A stretch of DNA of 64,000 bases from Phoma sp. XZ068 (taxonomy: Eukaryota > Ascomycota > Dothideomycetes > Pleosporales > Didymellaceae): positions 496,001 through 560,000 of the forward strand of contig RBKR01000005.1 in NCBI GenBank assembly GCA_004835665.1. The letters are read 5' to 3'. How positions within the stretch are numbered: the first letter of the stretch is position 1; each line of letters opens with the position of its first letter. Shown here piece by piece: positions 11,508-22,458 of this stretch. The notes beneath the pieces are model-generated. The model made no database searches, was not told the DNA's origin, and saw nothing but the letters and a program-made list of their open reading frames with translations. The position numbers and the translations under genes were made by a program.

Positions 11508-12594
11508 GAGGATGCCTCCCGCTGCTTCGTACCTGGGTAATCCAAATGAGCTCGATGTGATCGCCTCTCGTAGCGCAGTGGCGCCGCCCTCGTCCTACAT
11601 CTCCAAGTGTCAGTTCATCCTGCCCACAGGCGTTTCTATCGAAGTGAACAACAAGCTAGGTTACATTCGTGTACGTTCATTCAAATCAAATTGCAAGCCA
11701 TTGAGGCGTATCAGCATGTTTCTCAACCACCAACCACAACAACATCGGGTTGGATCAGCGCACAGTGCTGGCTTGACTGGGGACGGCCTGGTCACTTCCA
11801 CTGTGCGGATATTGGTAAATCGATTCCGTCAGCGTTTCGGATGTCTTCGTCCTCCCTGGTCGGCCTTGTTGCATTCTGACAAGTACACTGTTGGGACAGT
11901 GTAGACTATTTTATCGCTCCACTACGTTCAGCCTTTCCTACTTAATAGTTCACGGCCAGGTTAAAACTTCGAGGCTCGGCGGAAAAGATTGCGTGGCTGG
12001 TCTCAGCCGCTCCATGGCAACGGTCGCTTAGTACACTATACCTGCATAACGGAATGTCAGCTGTTCCTCCGCAAAGGCAGAATGGGTGTCTCATTTTTTG
12101 TGTTCATAAGGACACAGCATCATGCTGTGTACGACATCTTCATACATGAAGAGTACAGGATGCGAAATTGTAACAGCTCTCGATGTACACCGAAGGACTC
12201 GAAATGTTGGCTTCATATCGAGTCAGTGCCAGCAGCCCGCCTCTCACTCTGGAGGGTTCTTTCGTGTACTACATTGTTAGACTGCATGCATTCGTGACTC
12301 TAGATTGAGTGCCAAAGCGAGTATAGGGCGATTCACGTTACCAAGTCCACCCCATGTGTGCGACTGCTGCATTAGTCAGGGGTTGAGACTACTGGGTTGT
12401 GGGCGCCACTTACTATATTCCGAGTCAAACCTGGCTTAATTTCAGCTTTGTTACAGTCATGATTGAGGCGAACCACCAATGTCGGTATAGTGTTGGATCG
12501 ACTGCTCGCTGCCGCGGTGGTATAAATGCCATCGTCATCATGCTCTCAAATCTCGAGCCTCACTTTCGTTCACTATCATTTGCTGCCAACCGAC
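11508..12594. other. Intergenic between GPI18 and the Cys-rich secreted protein gene
   Basis: A ~1.1 kb spacer. Open frames up to 140 codons run on from the GPI18 3' end, but they have no start context, splice signals or recognisable similarity. The right end is the promoter of the gene at 12595; a TATA-like GGTATAAATG lies at about 12518-12527. Confidence 0.55.
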
Positions 12595-14068
12595 ATGAAA
12601 CTCTCTACAGCTGTGCCTCTGCTGACCTGTGTACTTGCTGCTGCAGCCGACCTGGAGCTGAGGCAGCAGCAGTGCTCTGAAGACAATTGCTTTCGAGCAG
12701 TATGGGGAACAGGTCGAGGTGTAGATCATCCACTCACTGCACTTCGAGACTGCATGAGTCGCCTTACAACGACCGTAGCAATTTTTCCAATGTAAGTACG
12801 ATGATGCTTCGCCCAATCATGGCTGACAAGGCTGCACTAGCACTACGATCACAGTTGTAGCCCGCAGCACCACGACTGCAGTCGTCTCCTGCTCGACTGC
12901 TCATCTCAGCGGCACCATCCCCAGTCCAACGGTCAGCCCTTCGTCTTTTCCAAATTTCAGCTTCCCCACTCCTTCTATTACCTCGACAAGAATTACAGTC
13001 GGTACTGTCAACGCTCGCCAGAATGAGGCGTTGTCGTCCAGTACAACAACCATCGTCGGCCCCATTCCTACATATGCTGTCGACGATTGTATCGGCCCGG
13101 GCTCAGACTACGCTGGTATATGTGCTTGTAAGGGTGTCACCTCGAGTATAGTTTCTTTACTCGGCACGGTAAGCGCCATGCAATTGGTTGCTGCTCATGT
13201 GTTCTAACATCGCTAGACATTGACAAGTACGGACACCATGATCCTTACTTCGACAGTCACTTCTACAATATCCTGTAGCACGTCATACATGGTCACTCTA
13301 ACGCATAGTTCTTCGATCACTACAGGCACTGTTACCTCAGCTACTGGAGTTGGGGGAAGTTCTGTTTCTTTATCAGCTTCCAACTCATCGTCTCCTGCCA
13401 CAGCTACCTCGATCATCTCATCCACAATCTCTACATCCTTTAACGCCACTACAAATCCCTCCTCAGTAACTACCTTCAACACGATCTCCACTTCATGGAA
13501 CGTTACACAGACAAGCTCCTCAATCACTGCTTCCCCCACGCCGCAATGCAGCGGTCTCGGCTCCATTCCTTGCAACGGAACCTGCCAGGTTGCAACAAAC
13601 GACCGGCTCAACTGTGGTCGCTGCGGCAATGTATGTGCAGCAGGCTTAGAATGTGTCAATGGCGTCTGCGCCCGCCAACCATGCGATTCCAACTGTGACT
13701 TCGACCGGCCTTGCAACGTGGCAAACAGCGGCCCTTTGGGAGGCTGTATCTGCGCTACCGACTCGTCTCAGCACGGAATCTGTTTCGACAAAGATAGGTA
13801 CCGATGTGGCAATGGGAATCTTATCAGGTGTCTCCAAACCGAGCTTTCCGGTAATCCCAGCAAGCTAGGATGCCCTCTCGGACATGTCTGTATCAAGAGT
13901 ATTTGCGCAAGCAATTGCAACAGTAGCAGTGTCCCTGAAGCTGCGCAGCTCGGTATCTGTGTTAGTACGGAAGGGTGTGGCAGTTCGGGCGCAGTGCAAT
14001 TGGGTCCACTGGTACGGATTGGGAAGCAGGAGAAGCGTAGGAGGCTGATTGGAGAGTTCAACTGGTAG
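12595..14068 (+). CDS. Secreted Thr/Ser-rich protein with C-terminal Cys-rich modules
   Basis: Three exons (12595-12791, 12841-13168, 13217-14068) encode 458 residues. The first ATG gives a typical signal peptide (about residues 1-18). A small Cys module follows (QQQCSEDNCFRAV near residue 24), resembling the N-terminus of many uncharacterised secreted proteins of filamentous ascomycetes. The middle (about 65-290) is Thr/Ser/Val-rich and presumably O-glycosylated. The C-terminal part (about 290-440) is a dense Cys array including DRLNCGRCGNVC, a motif seen in fungal secreted Cys-rich proteins. The end is basic (KQEKRRR) with no hydrophobic tail, so a GPI anchor is unlikely. It is probably a wall-associated or extracellular protein of unknown function; a carbohydrate-binding or adhesive role would be a guess. 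Intron boundaries rest on consensus donors (GTAAGT, GTAAGC) and frame continuity. Confidence 0.8.
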
Positions 14069-16484
14069 GGTTTGAGGCAATGCTGCACATGGTCAGCAGA
14101 TGAAGCTCATTATGGGAGTAACAGCCAATTTTTCGGGTTGGTTTGGACAAAGGTGAAGCTTAGTTGTTGAAGGGGTACACGATAGGCGTTATGGTCCTTC
14201 GAGGAGTGCTAATATGATACGTTCATCTACTTCAGATTGCTCCAGAATACTCAAAGCTGAATGCAACGCAGATGAGCACACTCTCGTCACAGAAGCACTG
14301 AAGTGTTCAGTGAATCCATCTAGTAAATTCAACAGCGCTGCTGACTAGCATTACTGCAGCGTCTGATGGCGTTTGGGTAATCAATTCCTCTGGCAACAAG
14401 CTGTTATTGAAGAGACGCTGGCCTCCATAGCTGGGGCTTCAGGAAGGGTGTGAACATGATCTCATATGCTAAGCTGCTGTCCATGGTTGATACTGGTACA
14501 GTTTGCCGCGTGGTCTAATTGGACTTATTGATACACCGAGAACGAACAGGCGAAGGGAGTGCCTCCGGCTACAAGACCGACGAGATAGATAAACGCAGCA
14601 TGCATATGTATGCATTCTCATTCACAAGAGAATGCTGGGGCATACATTATGCGCACCTATCCAACCCTTGCTCACTCTCAACTACATGCTCCACAACATC
14701 TCGCCGTGGAGGATGCTACTCACACCGATACAAATCCTTCCACCTACCTCGCCGTACAGTTTGGCAGTGATCGACCCTGCATCTACAGGGGCGCATTCAC
14801 ATTTTCGTCACACAACATCACTTCCAGCCTCATGGCTACCTAATACGGCGACTCCAAATCCCAGAGGAGACAACATCCAGTTTCGGTCTCCACAACAATA
14901 GCATCGGCTTTGGTAATTTTCCGTCCTCCTTACCGACCGACTCGCCGTCGCTGCGCCACATGCACCATTCCCGTGGTCGAAACCGCCAACCGCGGAAAGC
15001 ATACGCCACGCTCACATTCAATGACCGGGGGATTAGGTTTGTCCCGCTATCTGATCCTTCTCCCATGCCGACGGGGCACGTTGCTCTGGCAGTACGGGTT
15101 CGTGATCCCATACTTGTGGGTCCCGCGTGGCGTAGTCGTGGTCGAAAAAGTGCCATGAAGGCCCCTTGCTTAACGCTCGGTAGCGCGTGGCTGCGCTGTG
15201 AAATATCATAAGGAGTACGGCAGATGGTTAGGCGAGGGATCGTGATCCATGGACATGTCGTCCGTGCATATGCAGTTCGTTCTTTTGACACGTGAGGCAA
15301 TGTTTCACGGCGGAGTTACTGGATCTCGGCCTTGTGATGTCAACACGAGAAAGAGTCGTCCAGTTTTGCATTTTCGGAATTGAGTCATGCGTGAGAAGAG
15401 AAGAAATGTGTCAGTCTAGAGGAATTGAGGCAGAGAGGAGATATTGAGTCTGAGGTAAGGAGGGAGGCAGAAAGATGATATTCACGTGCAGCAACAGAAC
15501 GGTAATGAAGGTTCGGTCAACGGCCCATAAACCCATAGGCCACCAGAACTCAGATCACAAGTCGCACCCCAACTCCCCAAGCGCCATCTTCGACTCCACA
15601 TTCTCGGCGGTGACGACCACGCATGTAACAAAGCCGAGCTGCAGGAAAGACGGCCCGGACTACGCAAACGGCCAGAATAGCAACCAAAAAGAAATTTGGC
15701 CGAGGTCTCGCTCCGCCGGTAAAAACGACGTGGGGCAGACAGATGTTGAAAAGAATCGATAGTTCAAGACGGTGATGTATGCTCGGAGGAGCACGGATGA
15801 GGAATCGTCGTTTGTGCGAATTATGTGGGAGATGGGATTATCGTTGCGGCGGAATCGGTGACGGGATGGATGGTAATGGGATGGGAGCCGGTCCGGGTTG
15901 CTACGGAAGGGTTGATAAAATAGGGTGCAGGGAACATGAGAAAGAAGACACTGTATTTAGTTCGTGCGGATCTGATTATATTCCACTGCTATTGCAAAGA
16001 ACAAGCGGGCGTGGTTCCCTCTAATTCTCATCTACAGTATGTGACTACATCAGCATGCTACCAAAAGTGCGCATCCACGATGAGATCACCAGTTTGGGCC
16101 CAGAGATATGAATGTTCCACTGCTTCTATAGCCGGGTGTTTATTCATTGATAGTATCGTACATATACACTACAAATAAACCGAGGTCGAGGCATAGACAC
16201 AAAGAAACCATAGACAACATTACGTGCGTGCAAGTATACAGAAATATGACAAGAATGAGAATCGTGGCGCGCGCTGCGACTTACAAAATGACGTCTAGAT
16301 ACGCAAAGAGATATTGAAATAATACAATAGATGGTCGATGAGCGATGGGTATCGGACCGCTAGATCGGTGAGAAGAAAAATAAATGGAGCGAATAGATGG
16401 TGATGAGCAATGAAGCCGCCCAAGGTCGTGAGGGTATACGCATTGGGATCGCCCCATCGATTAGGCAGGTGGATTGTGACATTC
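14069..16484. other. 2.4 kb region without a supported gene
   Basis: Several overlapping open frames exist on both strands, the longest being 154 codons on the minus strand at 14836-15300, but none has recognisable similarity or a consistent splice model. On the minus strand around 15550-15900 short frames contain a hydrophobic stretch next to polar, protein-like sequence, which could be exons of an unrecognised small gene. The right end (~16000-16480) is probably the 3' UTR and terminator of the minus-strand gene that ends at 16485. Confidence 0.45.
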
Positions 16485-19280
16485 CTAGTATGTGCCACCG
16501 AGGCTGCCCCAAGCAGCAAGCACGTCGTCACTAACGCTGTTCCTCCCTTTATTTCTGGTCATACTTGCCACGCTGCTGCCACGGCTAACGTGTCTGGAGC
16601 GTTCGCGCCCAGTCAACAAGCTAGGCGCGTTCATGCTTGATGCGTTTGACTGTGTCGATGCATTTGACACTACACTGCCTTGCCTGCTCCGTTGCTTTAA
16701 TGTCAGAGCCGACGCACTCTTATGCTTGGCGCCATTTTCCGGTAGAGCTGGCAAAGGGCATGTTGGTTCGACGATACTAGGTGCACGCGACGAAAGGCTT
16801 GCTTCAGATACAGGTGCGAGGTCCTTTGTAGTAAACGAAGGAGGCACCGGAAAGCTCATGTCTGCCCCAGACGACGCTGTGCGGCGACGTTGGTGTTTCG
16901 ACTCCATCGTTTCGAGAGACTTAGCGGCCTTGATGATGTGGACTGGGAGAGTACTGTCGAGAGCGGTAATCTCTTCGCTGTCGACACTAGTGTCGCTGTT
17001 GGCAATCTTCACGGTGTCGTACGTCTCTCCAATGCGAGGACCGGGGGTAACCGGTGAAGGGAGTGGTGAGACATGGTCGATGGTTGTTGGGGATGTGGGG
17101 CCTGCGATATGGGAAGGTGACATGGGTGGAAATGGGTCCAGGGGTGAGAAGGCACCGGGCGTGGGAATGTGGTGGGGTAGGGAGCCCCGAGCAACAGGGA
17201 AGCTGAAGCCTTCGCCGTCACTGATCGAGGAGTCGCGAAGACTGCTGGTCATGTTTGCGTCGTAGCTGGTTTTGGTGGACCTGCCGCGGGGCGGAGGCGT
17301 CAGGTGTACGGACGAGGTCGAGGATGGAGCTAAAGACTTTCGTTTCGATTTCATCTCTACAACACGGACGGGGCTGGATATTGGTCTTTCTGTTGCCAAA
17401 AATGTTGATGATCGACCAGTTTTGTGTAGCGCCTCGAGAGCCTTCTGTCGTTGGCTTTCCTGCTCAATGTAGGCCTTGCTCATGGTTGTCGGACTCTGCT
17501 TCGCCATTGAGGCACGCTTTTTGCGCATCAGCTCCAGGAGAGCTTCTTCTTCAGGGGTTACTGCCATCATTTTGCGTTCTGCCGCAAGCGACCGGGGCTG
17601 AGGTTCACTAGCGGAGGTTCGTGTGCTGTGTATGCTGTATGCCGACGAAGAGGGCGGTACATGTGCAGCTGTCTTCGGGCGTTCGTCCTCATCCTCAAGT
17701 ATAACAGATGGTTGCCGTAAGTGGCTCGAGCGTCTGCTGCCACTGTAGGTGCTGACTCTCGAGAAGTTGGGGGGAGAGAATGGTTCCGGAGAGTACATGA
17801 TGTCAATCGTAGCTGCACCTGTCGAGGTCGACATCATGCTCATCTTGCGCTCCAATGCGATGCGGTTCGATCGCACTTCGAACGCCTGGGCCTGTCCATA
17901 GGTAATCTCACCAGCATCATCGTCTATGTTTAGACTCTCCCGAACCGCGAACTTGCGAAGGGCTCGTCGATCATCGTCGTATTCATCTTCGGATGATGAG
18001 AACGACAGGCAACTCGAGTCTTGCAGGTTGTGTTTGGACAGCGTCGATGCCTTTGTCTGGGTCGAGTTCTGCGTGTGTAAGGAGAATTGGCTTGGCGAGG
18101 TCAATCCATTGATGTCGATTATGTCGTCGTGTGAGAACGAATCGCTGTTGAAATGTGGAACCGACTTTTGCGGCCGTGGTGCGGGTTGTGAGGTCGTAGT
18201 ATTTTGGTATATACCACTGAGTGAAGTCTTGCGTAGGGGTACTTTTGGTGTACTGTTTGGTCGCCGCGCTTGTGGGGCATACAATGGAGTTTTTGCTTCC
18301 TCTAGTGCTTCGTCGCTGTCCTCGTCAAGTGCATCAAACCAATGCTGCACACCTTTAGGCGGGCGGCGAACGTGTACTTTGGCGCTGTCGTATTCATCGC
18401 GCTTGAACAGCCGTTTTGGAGAGCTCGGCAATGGCGGCGCATGCTCAGCGTGTCGGCGTGTTGCGTGCTTGGTCAGTTTTGCATGGCTCTTTGGCGCCGG
18501 GGTAGGCTCTCTGGTCATGGGCTGCGCGAAGTATTCCGAGTTCATCGACATGGCAGCTGGCGAGTTGACCATCTTGGCTGGCGAGAACAATGGATTCGAG
18601 TAGCTCTGGCCATCTCCACCTTTCGGCTTGGGAAACAACTTGGAGAGGTCCAACTTTGCAGGCTTGCTCTTGCGGTGGTCTTGTTTCCGTAAGTCCATCA
18701 TTGGCGACACTGGACTAGCCTCGTGGCCATTGTAGGTGTATGCGTGCCCATCTGTGACTACCTGCGGCTTGCCTCTCCTCAATGCCATGTCGCGGACAGC
18801 CGAGTTGGACGTCTGCTGGGAGATGGAGAGCGGCGAGTTCTTTGGGTCGTAGTGCGAACGTATGGTGGAGCTCGAGGTCTGAGGTTGGAGGCGATGGCTG
18901 GCGGAGCTGATGGCAGAGCCCCGCCGTGTCGAGTCCCCATTGGAGACGCTCAGAATGTTGGAGGACGGGCGTTTCGACACGGCGGGCCGCTTGGAGTGTT
19001 CAATTGCAGTTGCCGACGTCCTGTCGTCGTAGTGGTCCCCGTAGCTGGTCTCGGACGAGACGGTGACGGTGGACGTCTGGCGGGACTGTGTGCGGAACAT
19101 TGGAGATTCCGAGGTACCCAGCACACGGTGTGCTTTACTCGTAGGCTCGTCGAGGTGCGAGGGCCATGTCTGGGCGGAGGGTTGTTGGGGTGGAGTAGGA
19201 CTGGCAGCACTTTCCTTGACCAGCTGCGACCGGCGCCCGGGTATGTGAAAGGAGAACTTGGAGCCATGGGTGCGCCCCAT
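16485..19280 (-). CDS. Conserved Ser-rich, largely disordered fungal protein of unknown function
   Basis: A single uninterrupted exon encodes 931 residues starting MGRTHGSKFSFHIPG; the frame stays open further upstream to an ATG at 19415, but the MGRTHG start looks like a natural N-terminus. The protein is Ser/Pro/Arg-rich and mostly low-complexity, with many SP and RRxS-like sites suggestive of phosphoregulation. Ordered-looking islands are the KLDLSKLFPKPKGG segment (about 250-265), a short acidic helix VQHWFDALDEDSDE near residue 355, the DIMYSPEPF motif around 535, and a charged helix TPEEEALLELMRKKRASM near 630. I recall similar islands in uncharacterised Pezizomycotina proteins but know no function. 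It has no signal peptide or membrane helix, so it is likely cytoplasmic or cortical. Confidence 0.8.
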   Translation of the reverse strand: MGRTHGSKFSFHIPGRRSQLVKESAASPTPPQQPSAQTWPSHLDEPTSKAHRVLGTSESPMFRTQSRQTSTVTVSSETSYGDHYDDRTSATAIEHSKRPAVSKRPSSNILSVSNGDSTRRGSAISSASHRLQPQTSSSTIRSHYDPKNSPLSISQQTSNSAVRDMALRRGKPQVVTDGHAYTYNGHEASPVSPMMDLRKQDHRKSKPAKLDLSKLFPKPKGGDGQSYSNPLFSPAKMVNSPAAMSMNSEYFAQPMTREPTPAPKSHAKLTKHATRRHAEHAPPLPSSPKRLFKRDEYDSAKVHVRRPPKGVQHWFDALDEDSDEALEEAKTPLYAPQARRPNSTPKVPLRKTSLSGIYQNTTTSQPAPRPQKSVPHFNSDSFSHDDIIDINGLTSPSQFSLHTQNSTQTKASTLSKHNLQDSSCLSFSSSEDEYDDDRRALRKFAVRESLNIDDDAGEITYGQAQAFEVRSNRIALERKMSMMSTSTGAATIDIMYSPEPFSPPNFSRVSTYSGSRRSSHLRQPSVILEDEDERPKTAAHVPPSSSAYSIHSTRTSASEPQPRSLAAERKMMAVTPEEEALLELMRKKRASMAKQSPTTMSKAYIEQESQRQKALEALHKTGRSSTFLATERPISSPVRVVEMKSKRKSLAPSSTSSVHLTPPPRGRSTKTSYDANMTSSLRDSSISDGEGFSFPVARGSLPHHIPTPGAFSPLDPFPPMSPSHIAGPTSPTTIDHVSPLPSPVTPGPRIGETYDTVKIANSDTSVDSEEITALDSTLPVHIIKAAKSLETMESKHQRRRTASSGADMSFPVPPSFTTKDLAPVSEASLSSRAPSIVEPTCPLPALPENGAKHKSASALTLKQRSRQGSVVSNASTQSNASSMNAPSLLTGRERSRHVSRGSSVASMTRNKGRNSVSDDVLAAWGSLGGTY

Positions 19281-22200
19281 GATGGAAAGAAGTAAAGAAC
19301 GGTCCGGGTGGTGGACTGGGTGGCGTGGTCGCGTTTGGGCGGGCCCGCGATTCAGCAGAGACTGTGCTGTGGCACTGAGTCGTGGAGGGTCCAGCTGCGA
19401 GGGCGACGATGTCACCGGGGGGCTCAGGGTCTATCTACAGACGCTGCGCGCAGCGCATTGGGGCTCAAGGGCGTCGAGCACAGCGTGTGCGGTAGCGGTA
19501 GCGGTCAACGCTGGCGGGGGACATGTGCGAGGAGAGTCGGGACGGCGACGCTGTGCAATGGCGCCAGTGGAGGAGGCCGCGGTTTGGACTGCTGCACACG
19601 AGGTTCGTTTGCGGCGCCAGGTCCCGAGCGTTGGTGCAGCGAGCTGCAGGAGGACCAGCAGCGGACTAGCTCAAGGGGAACTTGCAGCTGTGTAGCAGCC
19701 TGAGCGAGTATGCAGCGCAGCGGATTGGGCGGAATGGCAGAATGTGCACAAGGTGCGAAGGTACCAAACTTTAGGGAAGATAGCGAACATGTCAGGCTGA
19801 TAATCGCCCTGGTCCCTCCTCCGATCGCCCAGGGTTCATTGACTTGTCCCGCTGGCGTCCTCCGCCAGAAAGTAGCCCACTATTGACGAGCGTCGACTAG
19901 CACTGGCGCCATCGCGGTGGAGCGTCCCAGCGGCCTCGCTTCGGCCGTGCCATCCCAGCAGGCCCGCCGACTGAGTCTTGACCGAACCGGACTGCGCTGA
20001 CACGAGACTACGGGGCAACGACAACGACGTGCATTGCGCATTATAGGAGCGCCGGTGCAGACAGCGACTGTGGTGCAGACAGCGACCGTGGTGCAGACAG
20101 CGACCGTGGTGCAGACAACCACCGCGGAGCAGACAACCACCGCGGAGCAGGTACCCGCAGGCCTGGCTGCAGCTACCATCATGCGGTATCCATTTCCATA
20201 GACTCATCTATCAATTGTTTGCCGTATGCATCTACAAACTCGGCAGCATCTGCATCTACTACCCCTGCTCTCCACTCCTACTCCTTTCCCTCTGGAACCG
20301 ACGTCACACAACAACAACAACAACGCAGCAACGCATCAGCTTCTTCAGCCACACCGCAAGAGCAATTGTCGCTGTGCACATGATCTGTGTCTTGGAAGTG
20401 GAGAGTGGGCAAGTGTTGGCCTTGTGCATCGCGCGATCCTCGCCCCTTTAAGTTCCAGTCTGCAATGACCACTAGAGCAATGAAGCGATATGTTGATGCT
20501 CGCACATCAGGCCCGCTGATTTCAGTTGATCGATCGGTGAATCAAACCCTGAACACTTGGAGCGTGCCTCCAATCCATGCTGTAATTCTTGCCCATCTTT
20601 TCCAATTCCTATCGTGAGGTGGGTTGACTGTGTCCCAATCTGCGCTTCATCTCATCTCGTATCCGTGCACGCAATACGCTCACATCGCCGACCACAGATT
20701 TAGTTTCGGATCTCTCCATTGATCTCCATTGATCCTCAGAAAATAACAGATCCCAATTCTCCCGCTTTGATAAACGAAACGTTGTCGACAACACGATGTA
20801 CCAATGCTCCGTCAAAGCTTCTCGGCCAAATACATCAAGCGTACCACAACGCAAACGCCAGCGAGGTTGGCCAAGACTGGTCATCGCGCTTCGATTACGG
20901 CGTGGTCTCTGCTTTTCAACTCCGGAAACTAATTCCCGGTAGTCAGGGGATGACAATCCTCCGTCGATGATCTGACAGTCCATGGTCTCTGGTAGACAGT
21001 AGTCTCGCGCAAAGCACCACGTCGACATTATGGCACCTACCACAGTACAAGTCGAACAAACCTCGCAGACCAGAGATCAACCTCAAAAGCAAGCCGAGGC
21101 GGCGCAGTACCGAACAAGATGTCTAAACGGCAACAAGTCTTGTGATGGACCACAGAGTGTAATGATGTGATCTGGTAGGCCTACTGTCTTACTTATCAAC
21201 GATCAAGCCCTGTGACATACGCGTTTTGTTGTTGGCCTTCTTGGGTGCTTCAAGAGTGAAGCATCGTCGAGGACATTGTTTCATATTTCGCGGTTGCAGC
21301 TTGCCTGGAGACATGGTAGCGAACGGTGCTCCCGTGCTGAGAGATGTTCAAAAAAGCTTGTTAACGAATCTCGTGTGCCATAGACTCGCGCATGGTGTGC
21401 AGATGTACGGTGTGTGAATCTAATCGTTGCTCGTTAAATCTGTATCAAGGACAGCATCACGAAGGGCATTGTTGATGTCCATCTCCTCAGCCGCAGGTCA
21501 AAAATAACATAATCTGGCCCTGCAAATCTAAAAATCCTACTTGTCAAACTAACTCATATAATTGAAAGCGCCACGTGAAATTTACTTAGTAGCGCAACGG
21601 AGTACTCTACAAACAAAGAATTTCACACCAGGGGCGATGCTTGCACCTCTCGCCACAATGTGACAAAATCTGACACGGTGCAGACGGACAACCTTGTAGC
21701 CGGCAGTCGTGAATGCTACACCAACGTGCGCCGCGACGATGCTGGGCATGGCTGCAGAGGCATTGATGCAAAGACCAGCTCTAGCTCGAGAATCTGATGA
21801 ATGTAGAAGGCGTCCTCTGGCGATGCGTAGGAATGAACTGTTGGAGAAGCCGCTGCGAGTTAAGGACGGATGTTATGTGCGGCTAAGGTGGGTCCTGCCG
21901 TGTCCACAAATGAGAAGGCAGGAACGACGGGTGCGGCAAGTCAAGCGTGATGCTCAATGGGCCAAGCCAAGGCCGACTCCCCACCACCACTGCGTGTCGA
22001 ACAGCACTCCACCGCTTACCGACCCTCCGTTCTTTCGTGCCCCTCGTCGACTTGCTGGATTCTTTGGCGTTTCGTGGACTGTTCCGGAGCTCCACCCTAT
22101 TACCTGCCTGCAGCATAGTGCCGCCTCCTTTCTTGCCGCTCCCTCGTCAGCGGCGACCCACTGCCCGAGGCTCACTCTCGACTAGCCACCTCGTTGCGGC

Positions 22201-22458
22201 TATTCACGTCCTGCACCACACGGCTGGCGACATGCACGCGACGACGCAGTGAATGACCTCCCCGCGTGTTCCTGCCCTCTGAACACACGCCTCGCACGCA
22301 CCGTTGTCTCGACACGACACCACCGCCAAAGGACACCCTGCTCAGCACGGCGGCAAATCGAACCAACACACATACATGCACGGCGATCGACACACGAACG
22401 AAAACGAGCATAAGGAGGCCTGTCTCTCCACATTTAGTACATACGCTCGCTGCCCATC
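19281..22458. other. 3.2 kb region upstream of CDC4
   Basis: It holds the promoter of the minus-strand Ser-rich protein gene, the 18-base tandem repeat at 20055-20150, and a C-rich leader (about 22200-22458) before CDC4. Open frames of 144 (20609-21043, minus) and 158 codons (21709-22185, plus) have no recognisable similarity and lack supporting splice or start context, so I do not call them genes. Confidence 0.5.
20055..20150. repeat. 18-base minisatellite, five copies plus a partial copy
   Basis: Five head-to-tail 18-base units (starting 20055, 20073, 20091, 20109, 20127) begin GTGCAGACAGCGACCGTG with few differences; copies 4 and 5 share the variant core ACAACCACC. A six-base partial unit ends at 20150. 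The unit length is a multiple of three and the plus strand reads V-Q-T-A-T-V repeated, but a stop codon lies not far upstream in that frame and no gene model includes it. Confidence 0.9.

Noticed and set aside
1641..16484. Possible secondary-metabolite cluster (cyclodeaminase near secreted proteins)
   Set aside because: No polyketide synthase, NRPS, terpene cyclase, P450, transporter or cluster regulator is present; neighbours are housekeeping genes.
20609..21043. 144-codon minus-strand ORF
   Set aside because: No similarity or splice support; an 83-codon ORF on the opposite strand looks equally plausible, so neither is called.
21709..22185. 158-codon plus-strand ORF upstream of CDC4
   Set aside because: Arg/Pro-rich biased composition, no recognisable motif, and it lies in the likely CDC4 promoter and leader.
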